A DNA stretch of 64,000 bases from a bacterium. Its GTDB lineage: Bacteria > Chloroflexota > Dormibacteria > UBA8260 > Bog-877. Shown here piece by piece: positions 17,554-25,899 of the stretch; positions within the stretch are counted from its first letter, which is position 1; every line of letters begins with the position of its first letter. Position numbers and translations under genes: made by a program. Location: NCBI GenBank assembly GCA_021802115.1, contig JAKABA010000002.1:1-64000 (forward strand). Reading direction: 5' to 3'. The notes below the pieces were generated by a model. It was not told where the DNA came from and made no database searches. It saw only the letters and a list, made by a program, of their open reading frames with translations.

Positions 17554-18485
17554 TCAGACCCCGAACAGGTTGCCCGCCAAGCCCGCCACCAACACACCTG
17601 CGGCCAGGATGGCGAAGCTCGCCACGACCATCCCCGGCAGCTCCTGCCCCCGGCTGGTGACCGGGTGATGGTGGCTGGGAGGCGGAGCTGAGGAGGTTCG
17701 GACCCCGACCGCTGCTCTCGAGGCGGGCGGCCCGGCCATGGCGAGGTCGGATCCCCCCTGGTGGCTTCCGTGGCGGTACTCGGCCAGAGCGGCGCCAGCC
17801 AGAGCGAGGCCGCTGCCAGAGGGGCGCCCCTGCCGTCGGGAAGGACTGTTGTCATCCCATGCTTGAGGCCGCTCGCGACCAGCCACCAGTTGATTGGATA
17901 GGCCACCAGGAAGCCAGCGCACAGGGCGAGAGACATGACGAACCAGAAGTCGGGACTGGAGGGGCTGGCCGCCGCTGCCAAGGCTCCTTGCCAGGGCGTG
18001 CTGACGGCGGCCATGGCAGCCATGACGCCATTCATGGACAGCAGTTCCGGGAGGAATGTGTGGCGGAGTGCGAGGCCGTATGAGCCACCCAGCATCCCTC
18101 TCATGAACAGGGCCTGGAAGATAGTCCAACCGAAGCCGAAACCCACCGCGTATTCCGCCCCCAGGTCGACCATGGTGGGCAGGTGCAGTGGCGCCAAGGC
18201 GGCGGCTGTCACCAGGATGCCGATCCCATCACCTGCGACACAGTGCATCGTGGAGCCCACCACCTGGCGCCAGCGGGGCGACACATACGGTTGATGCGTG
18301 CCGGGCAGCGGTTCGCGGCACGCCAACGCGTAGAGCAGGGCGCCAAAGAGCCCGCTGAAGCCGGTCACAACGACGAAGCCCCACTTCAGCACCGCCGCCT
18401 CGGGAGTTTGTCGGATGTCCCAGGCAACCCAGGCGACGGCCAGGGCCACCTCGATAAACCAGAGTAGGACCACTCCCCCAAGCAT
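17554..18485 (-). pseudogene. DUF4396 membrane protein, frameshifted
   Basis: ATG at 18485 with GGAGG upstream opens a frame with several membrane helices, ending in the YPINWWLVASGLKHGM block typical of DUF4396. Around 17800-17825 the frame loses sense, while another frame picks up with LALAGAALAEYRHGSHQ, a His-containing linker, and a final membrane helix (FAILAAGVLVAGLAGNLFGV) before TGA at 17554. The total length is not a multiple of three. A single indel in a G/C run, genuine or a sequencing error, explains it. The function of the family is unknown. Confidence 0.7.
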
Positions 18486-18896
18486 TCCGGCCTCCGGCGG
18501 TGCACGGTACCACGGCTGAGATCTCTCCGGAGGACGAGGCGGAAGCTGTGCCGGCTCCACGAACCTACCCGGCCGGCGGGACGCGGCCGGGTCGACTGGG
18601 GCAGGATTGCGGGGGCCATCGGGGCGCCTCACCTGTCGCCGCGGTCGCGGAGGAGGCGCTTGACACCCAGGCAATTGCTCTTTACCCCGGCCGCAGGACG
18701 ACCGGTGGCATCGGCTGAGGGCGTCGGGTCAGACGCCGCGTCCGGTGGGACGCGGCCTGTCCTGGATCCCAGGGCGAGTTGGCAGACGGCATGGGCGGGT
18801 CTGGCGCCGCTCCAGTCCGGGTCGGCCGCCACTGCGCCACCCGCCTCACGTTCGCGCCCGCCGTAAGCTGGGCCAATTGGCGGGGAACTGGGGGGC
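18486..18896. other. Intergenic gap before the single-chain Mo enzyme
   Basis: No gene recognised. A TTGACA at about 18660 sits in a stretch slightly richer in A/T (GCAATTGCTCTTTACC) and could be part of a promoter, but it lies more than 200 bases from the next start. Otherwise featureless. Confidence 0.3.
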
Positions 18897-21481
18897 ATGC
18901 TCGTGGGCACTCTGATGTTGGCGGTCAACGGGGGCATCCGGGAGGTGAGCGGCGATCCCTCCCAGTCGCTGCTGAGGGTGCTTAGGGGCCAGCTGCAGCT
19001 AAGGGGCACCAAGTACGGCTGCGGGGAGGGCGCCTGTGGCGCGTGCACGGTCCTCCTTGACGGGGAGCCACACCTCTCCTGTTCCACCAGCGTGGCCGAC
19101 GTCGGGGAGCGCCAGGTAACAACCATCGAGGGACTGGCGCCGGCCGGACAGTTGCACCCGGTTCAAGCCGCTCTCCTCGCCGAAGCGCCCTCCAGTGCGG
19201 GTTCTGCACTCCCGGGATGGTGCTGGCGGCGGCCGCCCTGCTGGCCCGAGATGCCAGCCCCGACGAGCTCCAGATCCGGACGGCCCTGAATGGTCACATC
19301 TGCCGCTGCGGCACCTACTCCCGGATCCTCAAGGCGGTGGCCGGGGCTGCCGGGCAGGCAACGACGGCGCTGCCGCCGCCTGGCCCACCGACGCCCCATC
19401 CTCAAACCCGGGTCCCAAATCCGTTCGACCTCACCCCGGCTCTGCATCGGCGCTACTTCGACCTACTTCCCGACGGACTGGTGGCTGTCCTCCCGGGGGC
19501 GCCGCCACCCAGCTCGGGGCCGCGCTGGGCGGACGGGGGCGCCTTCGTGCACGTGGGCAGCACGGGCGTGGTGACCGCGTTCATCGGCAAGGTCGACGGC
19601 GGTCAGGACAACCGGACGGCGCTGGCTCAGCTGGTCGCCGAGGAGCTCAGGGTCGACCCCAGCCGGGTGGTGATGGTGATGGGGGACACCGACATCTCCC
19701 CGTTCGATATGGGCACCTTCGGGAGCCGGTCGATGCCCGATGCCGGTCTCCACCTTCGCCTGGCCTCGGTGGCGGCCCGCCGAGGGTTGTTGGAGTTGGC
19801 CCGAGCTCGGATCGGAGGGGTGGAGGATGACCAACTGGCGGATGGCTGGGTGCACACCGCGGACGAATCCCTAGCCGTCTCCTATGGGGACCTGGTTGAG
19901 GGTCTTCATCTCGTGCGTGGGGCCGGCCGCCACGAGGAGTTGACCCCGCCTTCGGCATGGACGATCGCCGGTGAGCCGGCCCCGCGAGTCACATCACCGG
20001 GTGCGGTGAGCGGGACCAAGGTCTATCCATCCGACTTTGTCCTGCCGGGGATGCTCGAGGGCCGGACCCTGCCCCACCCGTTCCATGGCGCCGAGCTGCG
20101 GTCGGTCGATCTCACGCGCGCGGAGCAGGTCGAGGGCGTTCAACTGATCCGCGAGGGTGATCTGGTCGGCGCTGTGGGCGAGGACGGGGCGCAGGTCTCC
20201 CGGGCGATCGCGGCGGTGCTCGCCACCTGGAGTCCGGGCCCAACCGTTACCGGCGCCACCCTGAGCGGGTACCTCCGAGACCATCCGCTGCAGGTGGATG
20301 GCTGGGGCGGGTCATCGCTGGAGGAGGCCGGGGATGTGGAGGGGGCGCTCCACGCCGGCGGCCAGCGTCTCGCCGCCACCTACACCATTCCCTACATAGC
20401 CCACGTACCGATGGAGCCCAGAAGCGCGGTCGCCCGCTGGCGCGGCGATACCTTGACGGTTTGGACCGGGACCCAGCGCCCCTTCGCGGTGCGTCACGAG
20501 CTGGCCGAGGCGTTGGCCATCGCCGAGTCGCTGGTCGAGGTCGTGGTTCCCGACTTCGGTGGCGGCTTCGGTGGCAAGCACACCGGCGAGGCGGCTGCTG
20601 CCGCCGCCATCCTGGCCCGCCGAGCCGGGCGGCCGGTCCGGGTCGCCTGGAGCCGGGCGGAGGAGTTCACCCAGGCCTACCTGCGTCCAGCGGCTGTGAT
20701 CGACGTGTCCAGCGCGACCGCTCCGGATGGGGCCATTGTGGCCTGGGACTTCACCAACCTGAATTCGGGGCCGCACGCCATCCAGCCGCCCTACACGATC
20801 CCCAACTGGAGGCTTCGCTTCCAGCCGGCGGCCTCACCCCTGCGCCAGGGGTCGTATCGAGCCCTGGCCGCGACCGCGAACAACTTCGCCCGCGAGTCCC
20901 ACATCGACGAGCTCGCCCATCTGGTGGGCGAGGACCCCCTGGGGTACCGCCTCCGTCAGCTCAGCGACCGGCGCCTTGCGGAGGTGCTGGAGACGGTGGC
21001 CGAGCGGGCCGGATGGCAGGGCCGGAACGACCGCGGCGGCCACGGGTTGGGGTTGGCGGTCGGTCTGGAGAAGGATGGCCGGATCGTCACCTGTGCTGAG
21101 GTGCAGGTGCACCCTGACCAGCGCCTGGAGCTGATCCGCCTGGTCACCGGCTTCGACTGCGGCGCGATCGTCAGCCCCGACAACCTCGCCAACCAGGTGG
21201 AGGGGGCGGTCATCATGGGGTTGGGAGGAGCTCTGTTCGAGGAGATCGAGTTCGCCGACGGGGAGATCACCAACGCCTCCCTGCGCCAGTACCGCGTCCC
21301 GCGCTTCCTGGACGTTCCGCCAATCGAGGTGGTGTTGGTGGACCGGCCCGAGGTGGAGCCGGCAGGAGCAGGCGAGACCCCCATCATGGCGGTCGCCCCC
21401 GCCCTGGCCAACGCCATATTCGCCGCCACCGGACGCCGCCTCCGGGATCTGCCGCTGGCGCCTCAGGGCCGGCTGGCCTGA
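18897..21481 (+). pseudogene. Fused 2Fe-2S / molybdopterin oxidoreductase (isoquinoline 1-oxidoreductase-like), one-base frameshift
   Basis: The first ~100 codons encode a ferredoxin-type domain with CGEGACGACTVLLDG. At about 19187-19192 the frame changes by one base: the expected QCGFCTPG second-cluster motif continues in the other frame from 19193, followed by HICRCGTYSRIL. A molybdopterin domain follows in the order typical of IorB-type enzymes: GGQDNRTALAQLVAEEL, then GGGFGGKHTGEA, then GSYRALAATANNFARES, and the C-terminal GAGETPIMAVAPA with the likely catalytic Glu. So a single-chain IorA-IorB fusion is broken by one missing base. Without the shift it would be about 860 residues. Real decay and sequencing error cannot be told apart here. 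Confidence 0.8.
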
Positions 21482-21871
21482 GCACTGCCCCGATCCGGTC
21501 AGCTCCCGGCGCCCAGCTGAGGGCGCGGTTCTGCCGGGTGCCGGCGCATCTGCGGCCCTCCCCGGCGGCTTGCGAGGTCCACCCCGGCGCGGACCCGGGT
21601 CCGCCACCCCGTCGGCGTGCAGCCCCGAGTCGGTAGCGCAGATCGGGCCACCTGGGCCCAGGCGCTGATGGGCCAGGGGCGGCTGACGCCGGTGGCGCCC
21701 CTGGCACTTACCGTCTGGCCACGGCGCCGGAGTGCTCGCTCGAGCTTACGGTCAAGGCCGGGCCCGCGCCGGGCGGCCGCCTCCACGGTTGGGGCGGTCC
21801 CGAGCTGGGCTCTCAGGCGAATCTCGGCTCCCTCCCAGGGTTGGCCCAGACCGGTCGGCTAGCCTCAACCA
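21482..21871. other. Intergenic gap before the ApbE/ferric-reductase module
   Basis: No gene is recognised in either direction; open frames present are Arg/Pro-rich and lack coding character. It contains the promoter of the downstream module at its right end (TAGCCT, 21860-21865). Confidence 0.4.
21860..21865 (+). promoter_or_regulatory. -10 box, leaderless start of the redox module
   Basis: TAGCCT lies exactly 6 bases before ATG at 21872, with no ribosome binding site. This matches the TANNNT-N6-RTG arrangement seen elsewhere in the window. Confidence 0.5.
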
Positions 21872-22165
21872 ATGCTTCCTGAACTTCCATCGGGGCCGGC
21901 GCAGCGCAGCCGCGGCGAGTCGCTGCTGCGGCGGCTCACCATCTGGGCTGGCCTCGGCGCGATGGTGGCGACCGGGGCCGCGGGGGCAGCGGTCGCCCAC
22001 GCCATTCCGGGCCGCACCGCCGCGCCGACCGTCGCCCGCTCGTCGGGCACCGCCAGCGCCGGAGGCGGCTCCTCCACGGGCACTTCGGCAAGCGCGGGCG
22101 TCGGCCAGGGAACCGCCCCAGCCCCCGGCGCGGCAACTCCGGCCGTCACCTCGGGGGGATCGTGA
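21872..22165 (+). CDS. Small single-span membrane protein with Ser/Gly/Pro-rich tail
   Basis: 97 residues: a short basic N terminus, one hydrophobic helix (LTIWAGLGAMVATGAAGAAV, about residues 22-41), then a low-complexity Ala/Gly/Ser/Thr/Pro tail predicted outside the membrane. No family is recognised and there is no flavinylation-type DxxTGAT motif. It overlaps the ApbE start by four bases (GTGA) and opens the module, so it is likely a membrane anchor or assembly partner; that role is inferred from position only. Confidence 0.6.
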   Translation: MLPELPSGPAQRSRGESLLRRLTIWAGLGAMVATGAAGAAVAHAIPGRTAAPTVARSSGTASAGGGSSTGTSASAGVGQGTAPAPGAATPAVTSGGS

Positions 22166-23145
22166 CCAGGCGGTGGAGCCCCATCGATGCCGGCCCCGGG
22201 CTGGTTGGCGCCAGCAGGACGGCGCTCGGGACCAGCGCTCAGGTGGTGGTGCCGGCAGGAGCCGCCCTGGCAACGAGCCTGCAATGGCTCGACCAATGGA
22301 TCGACCAGGCCGACCGCGCCGCCAACCGGTTTCGACCCGACTCCGAGATCTCGCGGCTCAACTCCGACCGCGCCGAGGAGCGCGAGCTCGGTTGGCGCCT
22401 GACCGACCTGCTCCAGGCGTCGCTCTCCTGGGCGCGACGCACCCATGGCCTGGTCGATCCCACGGTCGGGGCGGTCCTGATCGCGGCTGGCTACGAGGGC
22501 GACTTCGGAGAGATGGCCAGGGTCCAGACCGGACCGCAGCCGCCCAGCGCTCCTGTGCCCGGCTGGTGGCGCGTCACCCTGGAGGGAACCCGGGTGACCC
22601 GGCCTCCCGGGTTGGTGCTCGATCTGGGCGCCACCGCCAAGGCCCAGCTGGCTGACGAGGCGGCCAGGGCCATCTCGCAATTGGTGGGTGGGCCGGCCCT
22701 GATCAGCCTGGGCGGAGACATCGCCACCGCCGGGCCGGCGCCCCCGGGTGGTTGGGTGGTCCGGATCGCCGACGACCACCAGGCCAGCGCAGGAGCGCCC
22801 GGACAGACCGTCGTGCTGGTGGCGCCGGCGGTGGCGACTTCCTCAACCGCGGTGCGTCGGTGGCGGCGGGCCGGGCTGGCGATGCACCACCTGATCGATC
22901 CCTCGACCGGTCTGCCGGCGGACAGCCCCTGGCGGACCGTGAGTGTGGCGGCGGCCACCTGCCTGCAGGCCAACGCCCTGGCCACGGCCACCCTGGTCGG
23001 CGGCCGCGTCGACCTGGCCCTGATCGAGGGGTCAGGGGTGTCCGCCCGCCTGGTGGCCCGAGATGGCCGCGTCCTCCACCTGGGCGCCTGGACCCGGTTC
23101 GGCGAGGAGTCTCCGCCCCTGATCTGGCCCGGGGCAGCCGCCTGA
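22162..23145 (+). CDS. ApbE-family FAD:protein FMN transferase
   Basis: 327 residues. The family transfers FMN from FAD to Thr/Ser of extracytoplasmic proteins using Mg2+. Visible motifs: RFRPDSEISRLNS, VDPTVGAVLIAAGY, LVLDLGATAKAQLAD, ALISLGGDIA, HHLIDPSTGLPA, and ATCLQANALATA. In the last motif the usual metal-binding Asp is Asn, a substitution that needs checking against close relatives. No signal peptide or lipobox is seen, so it may act inside the cell or be exported by another route. It overlaps both neighbours (GTGA, TGATG). Confidence 0.88.
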   Translation: MTRRWSPIDAGPGLVGASRTALGTSAQVVVPAGAALATSLQWLDQWIDQADRAANRFRPDSEISRLNSDRAEERELGWRLTDLLQASLSWARRTHGLVDPTVGAVLIAAGYEGDFGEMARVQTGPQPPSAPVPGWWRVTLEGTRVTRPPGLVLDLGATAKAQLADEAARAISQLVGGPALISLGGDIATAGPAPPGGWVVRIADDHQASAGAPGQTVVLVAPAVATSSTAVRRWRRAGLAMHHLIDPSTGLPADSPWRTVSVAAATCLQANALATATLVGGRVDLALIEGSGVSARLVARDGRVLHLGAWTRFGEESPPLIWPGAAA

Positions 23146-24248
23146 TGGCGCCACTGGTGGCTTCGCTCAACACCAACGGGCTCTGGTACCTGGCCCGGGG
23201 GAGCGGCCTGGTTCTGCTCGGATTGCTCTCCCTCAACCTGGTCCTGGGAATCGCCATCCAGGGCGGCTGGCACCCTCCCGGCTGGCCCCGCTTCGTGGTC
23301 CAGGGGCTGCACCGCAACCTGGCGCTGCTGGCCGTGATCCTGCTGGTGATCCATGTGGGCACGATCGAACTCGACCCCTTCGTCCCGGTGGGGTGGTGGG
23401 CCGTCCTGGTTCCGTTCGTCAGCCCGTATCGTCCCCTCTGGCTGGGCCTCGGTACGCTCAGCCTGGACCTGCTGCTGGCGGTGGTGGCGACCAGCCTGCT
23501 GCGCGGCCGCCTGCGGCCGAGCTGGTGGCGGCTGACCCACTGGCTGGGCTATCTGTCCTGGCCGCTGGCGGTCGTCCACTCACTCGGTAGCGGCACCGAC
23601 ACCCGCTGGACCCTGGCCTTCGTCTATGAGATGGCCTGCGTCGGTCTGGTCGTGGCCGCCGTCCTCTTCCGTCTGGGGCGGGCCGTCAGGACCGCACCCG
23701 GGTGGCGCGCTGGGCTCATGCTGGCCACCGCCGCCGCCCCGGTGGCGGTGCTGGCCTGGGCGGCCTCGGGGCCCTTGCAATCGGGATGGGCGATTCGGGC
23801 GGGAACTCCCACCACCGCCCTGGCTTCGACGGGCGCAACCGGATCCGGCACAGGTGGGTCGAGCGCCGCCTCTGGCTCTCCCTTTCTGGCGCGGTTCATC
23901 GGGACCATGGTTGAGTCAGGGGGCGGGAACCTGGCCACCCTGACGATCTCCGGGAGTGTGCCTCTGGGATCTTTGCAGGTGGTACTCACGGGCCAGCCCA
24001 GCAGCGGCGGTGGTCTCAGCAACGCCAGCGGCACCGCCAGCTATCATCCGGCGGGGGCGGCCATCACCTATCAGGGCCCGATCGTCAACCTGCAGGGGTC
24101 GCTGGTGGGCATGAGTCTGCGGGCCCCGGGCGGTCCTGTGATCCCAGCCCAGCTGGTCCTCAACCCCAGCTCAACCGCGACCCGGGTCGTGGGTGAACTC
24201 TCGTTCGGGACCTCCGCCGCCAGCCCGTCCTCGGGGGACGACGGATGA
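23145..24248 (+). CDS. Ferric-reductase-like transmembrane protein with extracytoplasmic tail
   Basis: 367 residues. The first ~205 form about six membrane helices. Two His pairs, H56/H70 and H132/H145 (spacings 14 and 13), fit the bis-heme ferric-reductase/MsrQ fold, giving a transmembrane electron path. A ~160-residue Gly/Ser/Thr-rich tail with beta-type sequence follows. It carries an STGATG motif at about 228-233, close to but not matching the Dxx(S/T)GA(S/T) flavinylation signature, because the Asp is missing. Translation is coupled with ApbE (TGATG) and with the NuoF-like gene (four-base overlap). Confidence 0.85.
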   Translation: MAPLVASLNTNGLWYLARGSGLVLLGLLSLNLVLGIAIQGGWHPPGWPRFVVQGLHRNLALLAVILLVIHVGTIELDPFVPVGWWAVLVPFVSPYRPLWLGLGTLSLDLLLAVVATSLLRGRLRPSWWRLTHWLGYLSWPLAVVHSLGSGTDTRWTLAFVYEMACVGLVVAAVLFRLGRAVRTAPGWRAGLMLATAAAPVAVLAWAASGPLQSGWAIRAGTPTTALASTGATGSGTGGSSAASGSPFLARFIGTMVESGGGNLATLTISGSVPLGSLQVVLTGQPSSGGGLSNASGTASYHPAGAAITYQGPIVNLQGSLVGMSLRAPGGPVIPAQLVLNPSSTATRVVGELSFGTSAASPSSGDDG

Positions 24249-25543
24249 TGGCGCTCGACCAGGAACGGGCAGCCGGGGCGCCGGCGGAGGAGGGCGGGGT
24301 GGGAGCCCTTCGACTGTTGACCGGACCGGGCGGGGGCACGGCTGATCCCTTTGCGCAGCACCGCCAGCGCCTGGGTGGCCCAATCTCCCAGGTGTTGCGG
24401 GGGACGGACCCAGGGAACCTCCTCGAGGCCGTCGCTCGGTCCGGTCTGAGAGGCCGCGGTGGGGCCGGATTCCCGGCCGCCACCAAGCTGGCAGCCTGCT
24501 TGAGGCCGGGCGTGTCGGGCGTGGTGGTCGTCGGCAACGGCAGCGAGACCGAGCCCGCGGCGGGCAAGGACGATCTCCTGCTGCGGCTCCGGCCGCACCT
24601 GGTCCTGGATGGGTTGGAGATGGTCTCGGTCGCAACCCGCGCTCAGCGCAGCTTCTTGGTGGTGCCCTCCCAGGCGGCCTGGCGAAGCGTCACGGCCGCC
24701 CTGGGCGACCGTCCCCGCCATGGGCCCAAGGTGGAGCCGGTCCTCGGCCCCAGGAATTTCGTCGGCGGCGAGGAGACGGCGCTGGTCAGCTGGCTCGAGG
24801 GCGGGCCGGCGCGGCCCCGCTACCAGCGCCGAAGGCTGGTGGAGCGGGGCTGGCGCGGTCGGCCAACCCTGGTTCAAAACGTGGAGACGCTGGCACACCT
24901 GGGGCTGGTCGCTCGCTTCGGCCCGGAGTGGTTCAGAACCCTTGGAACCGCGGACGAGCCGGGCACCATGATGGTCAGCCTCAGCGGCGCGGTTGGTCGT
25001 CCCGGCGTGTACGAGGTTCCCATTGGCATCCGGATCTCCTCGCTGCTGGAGGTGGCCGGAGCGGATCCGGCCGCGGCCGCGCTTCTGGTCGGGGGCTACT
25101 TCGGGTCGTGGCTGCTGCCGGCGCAGGTTGCCGGCGCCGAACTGTCGCGCCTGGCCCTGGCTCCGCTGGGCGCCTCGCCCGGGGCCGGGGTGCTTCACCT
25201 GCTGGCGGCCGGCGCTTGCGGGCTGAAGGAGGCTCACCTGGTGGTCGACTGGATGGCCCGCCAGAGTGCTCAGCAGTGCGGGCCTTGCCGGCTGGGCCTG
25301 CCCGCCCTGGCCGGCGCCATGGGCGACCTGGCCCAGCCCTGGGCCGGGGGCCGGGACGTCAGCGATCGGATATGGCGCTGGTCAGATCAGGTCGTGGGCC
25401 GGGGGGCGTGCCGACACCCAGATGGGGTCGTCAACCTGATCCGGTCCACCCTGCTCGCCTTTGCCGACGAGCTGGAGCGCCATCGGCGCGGGCACTGCAA
25501 TGGCGGTGCTCCTTCGACGCTGCCCCTGCCGGAGATAGGGTGA
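24245..25543 (+). CDS. NuoF/SLBB-type Fe-S flavoprotein
   Basis: 432 residues similar to the NADH-quinone oxidoreductase 51 kDa subunit family. It shows the RSGLRGRGGAGFPAATK NADH/FMN-binding glycine-rich motif, VVVGNGSETEPAAGKD, QNVETLAHL, an SLBB-like domain, and the QQCGPCRLG cluster motif with a later Cys for a 4Fe-4S centre. It most likely binds FMN and a 4Fe-4S cluster and exchanges electrons between NAD(P)H and the ferredoxin or membrane partner. Here it is detached from complex I and embedded in the ApbE/ferric-reductase operon. Confidence 0.85.
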   Translation: MMALDQERAAGAPAEEGGVGALRLLTGPGGGTADPFAQHRQRLGGPISQVLRGTDPGNLLEAVARSGLRGRGGAGFPAATKLAACLRPGVSGVVVVGNGSETEPAAGKDDLLLRLRPHLVLDGLEMVSVATRAQRSFLVVPSQAAWRSVTAALGDRPRHGPKVEPVLGPRNFVGGEETALVSWLEGGPARPRYQRRRLVERGWRGRPTLVQNVETLAHLGLVARFGPEWFRTLGTADEPGTMMVSLSGAVGRPGVYEVPIGIRISSLLEVAGADPAAAALLVGGYFGSWLLPAQVAGAELSRLALAPLGASPGAGVLHLLAAGACGLKEAHLVVDWMARQSAQQCGPCRLGLPALAGAMGDLAQPWAGGRDVSDRIWRWSDQVVGRGACRHPDGVVNLIRSTLLAFADELERHRRGHCNGGAPSTLPLPEIG

Positions 25544-25827
25544 GCGACCGCTTCCTCAACGTCGACCCCACCCGCTGCGTGGGCCACGGGCTCTGCGCGG
25601 AGATCCTGCCCGAGGCGATCGCGCTGGACGACTGGGGCTTCCCGATCATCGCCCCCACACCGCTGCCACGCTGGCTCCGTCGGCAGGGCGCTCGAGCCAG
25701 ATCAGTCTGCCCGGCCCTGGCTCTCAGCCTTGACCGTCAGCCCAGCCGGAACGGCCCGCCCCCTGCCCCGTCGACACCGGTGGGCGCCGGGGGGGAGACG
25801 GCCGGTGCCTCCTCATGCCCGCACTGA
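25540..25827 (+). CDS. Single-cluster ferredoxin (3Fe-4S/4Fe-4S type)
   Basis: 95 residues starting at GTG 25540, overlapping the previous stop by four bases. Cluster ligands are visible in DPTRCVGHGLC, with His in place of the second Cys position, and in SVCPALALSL, as in actinobacterial 3Fe-4S ferredoxins. A disordered Pro/Gly tail follows. It is the last gene of the coupled module and is the probable soluble electron carrier for the NuoF-like protein. Confidence 0.8.
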   Translation: MSDRFLNVDPTRCVGHGLCAEILPEAIALDDWGFPIIAPTPLPRWLRRQGARARSVCPALALSLDRQPSRNGPPPAPSTPVGAGGETAGASSCPH

Positions 25828-25887
25828 TGGGAGCACTGCTGGAATCGCCTCGCGAGGTCGGCGCCGTAGCGGCATTGCCCACGGCTC

Positions 25888-25893
25888 TAAGCT
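25888..25893 (+). promoter_or_regulatory. -10 box before the propeller lipoprotein
   Basis: TAAGCT is followed by exactly 6 bases and a GTG at 25900, supporting that upstream start and a leaderless transcript. Confidence 0.45.
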
Positions 25894-25899
25894 GGTGCT

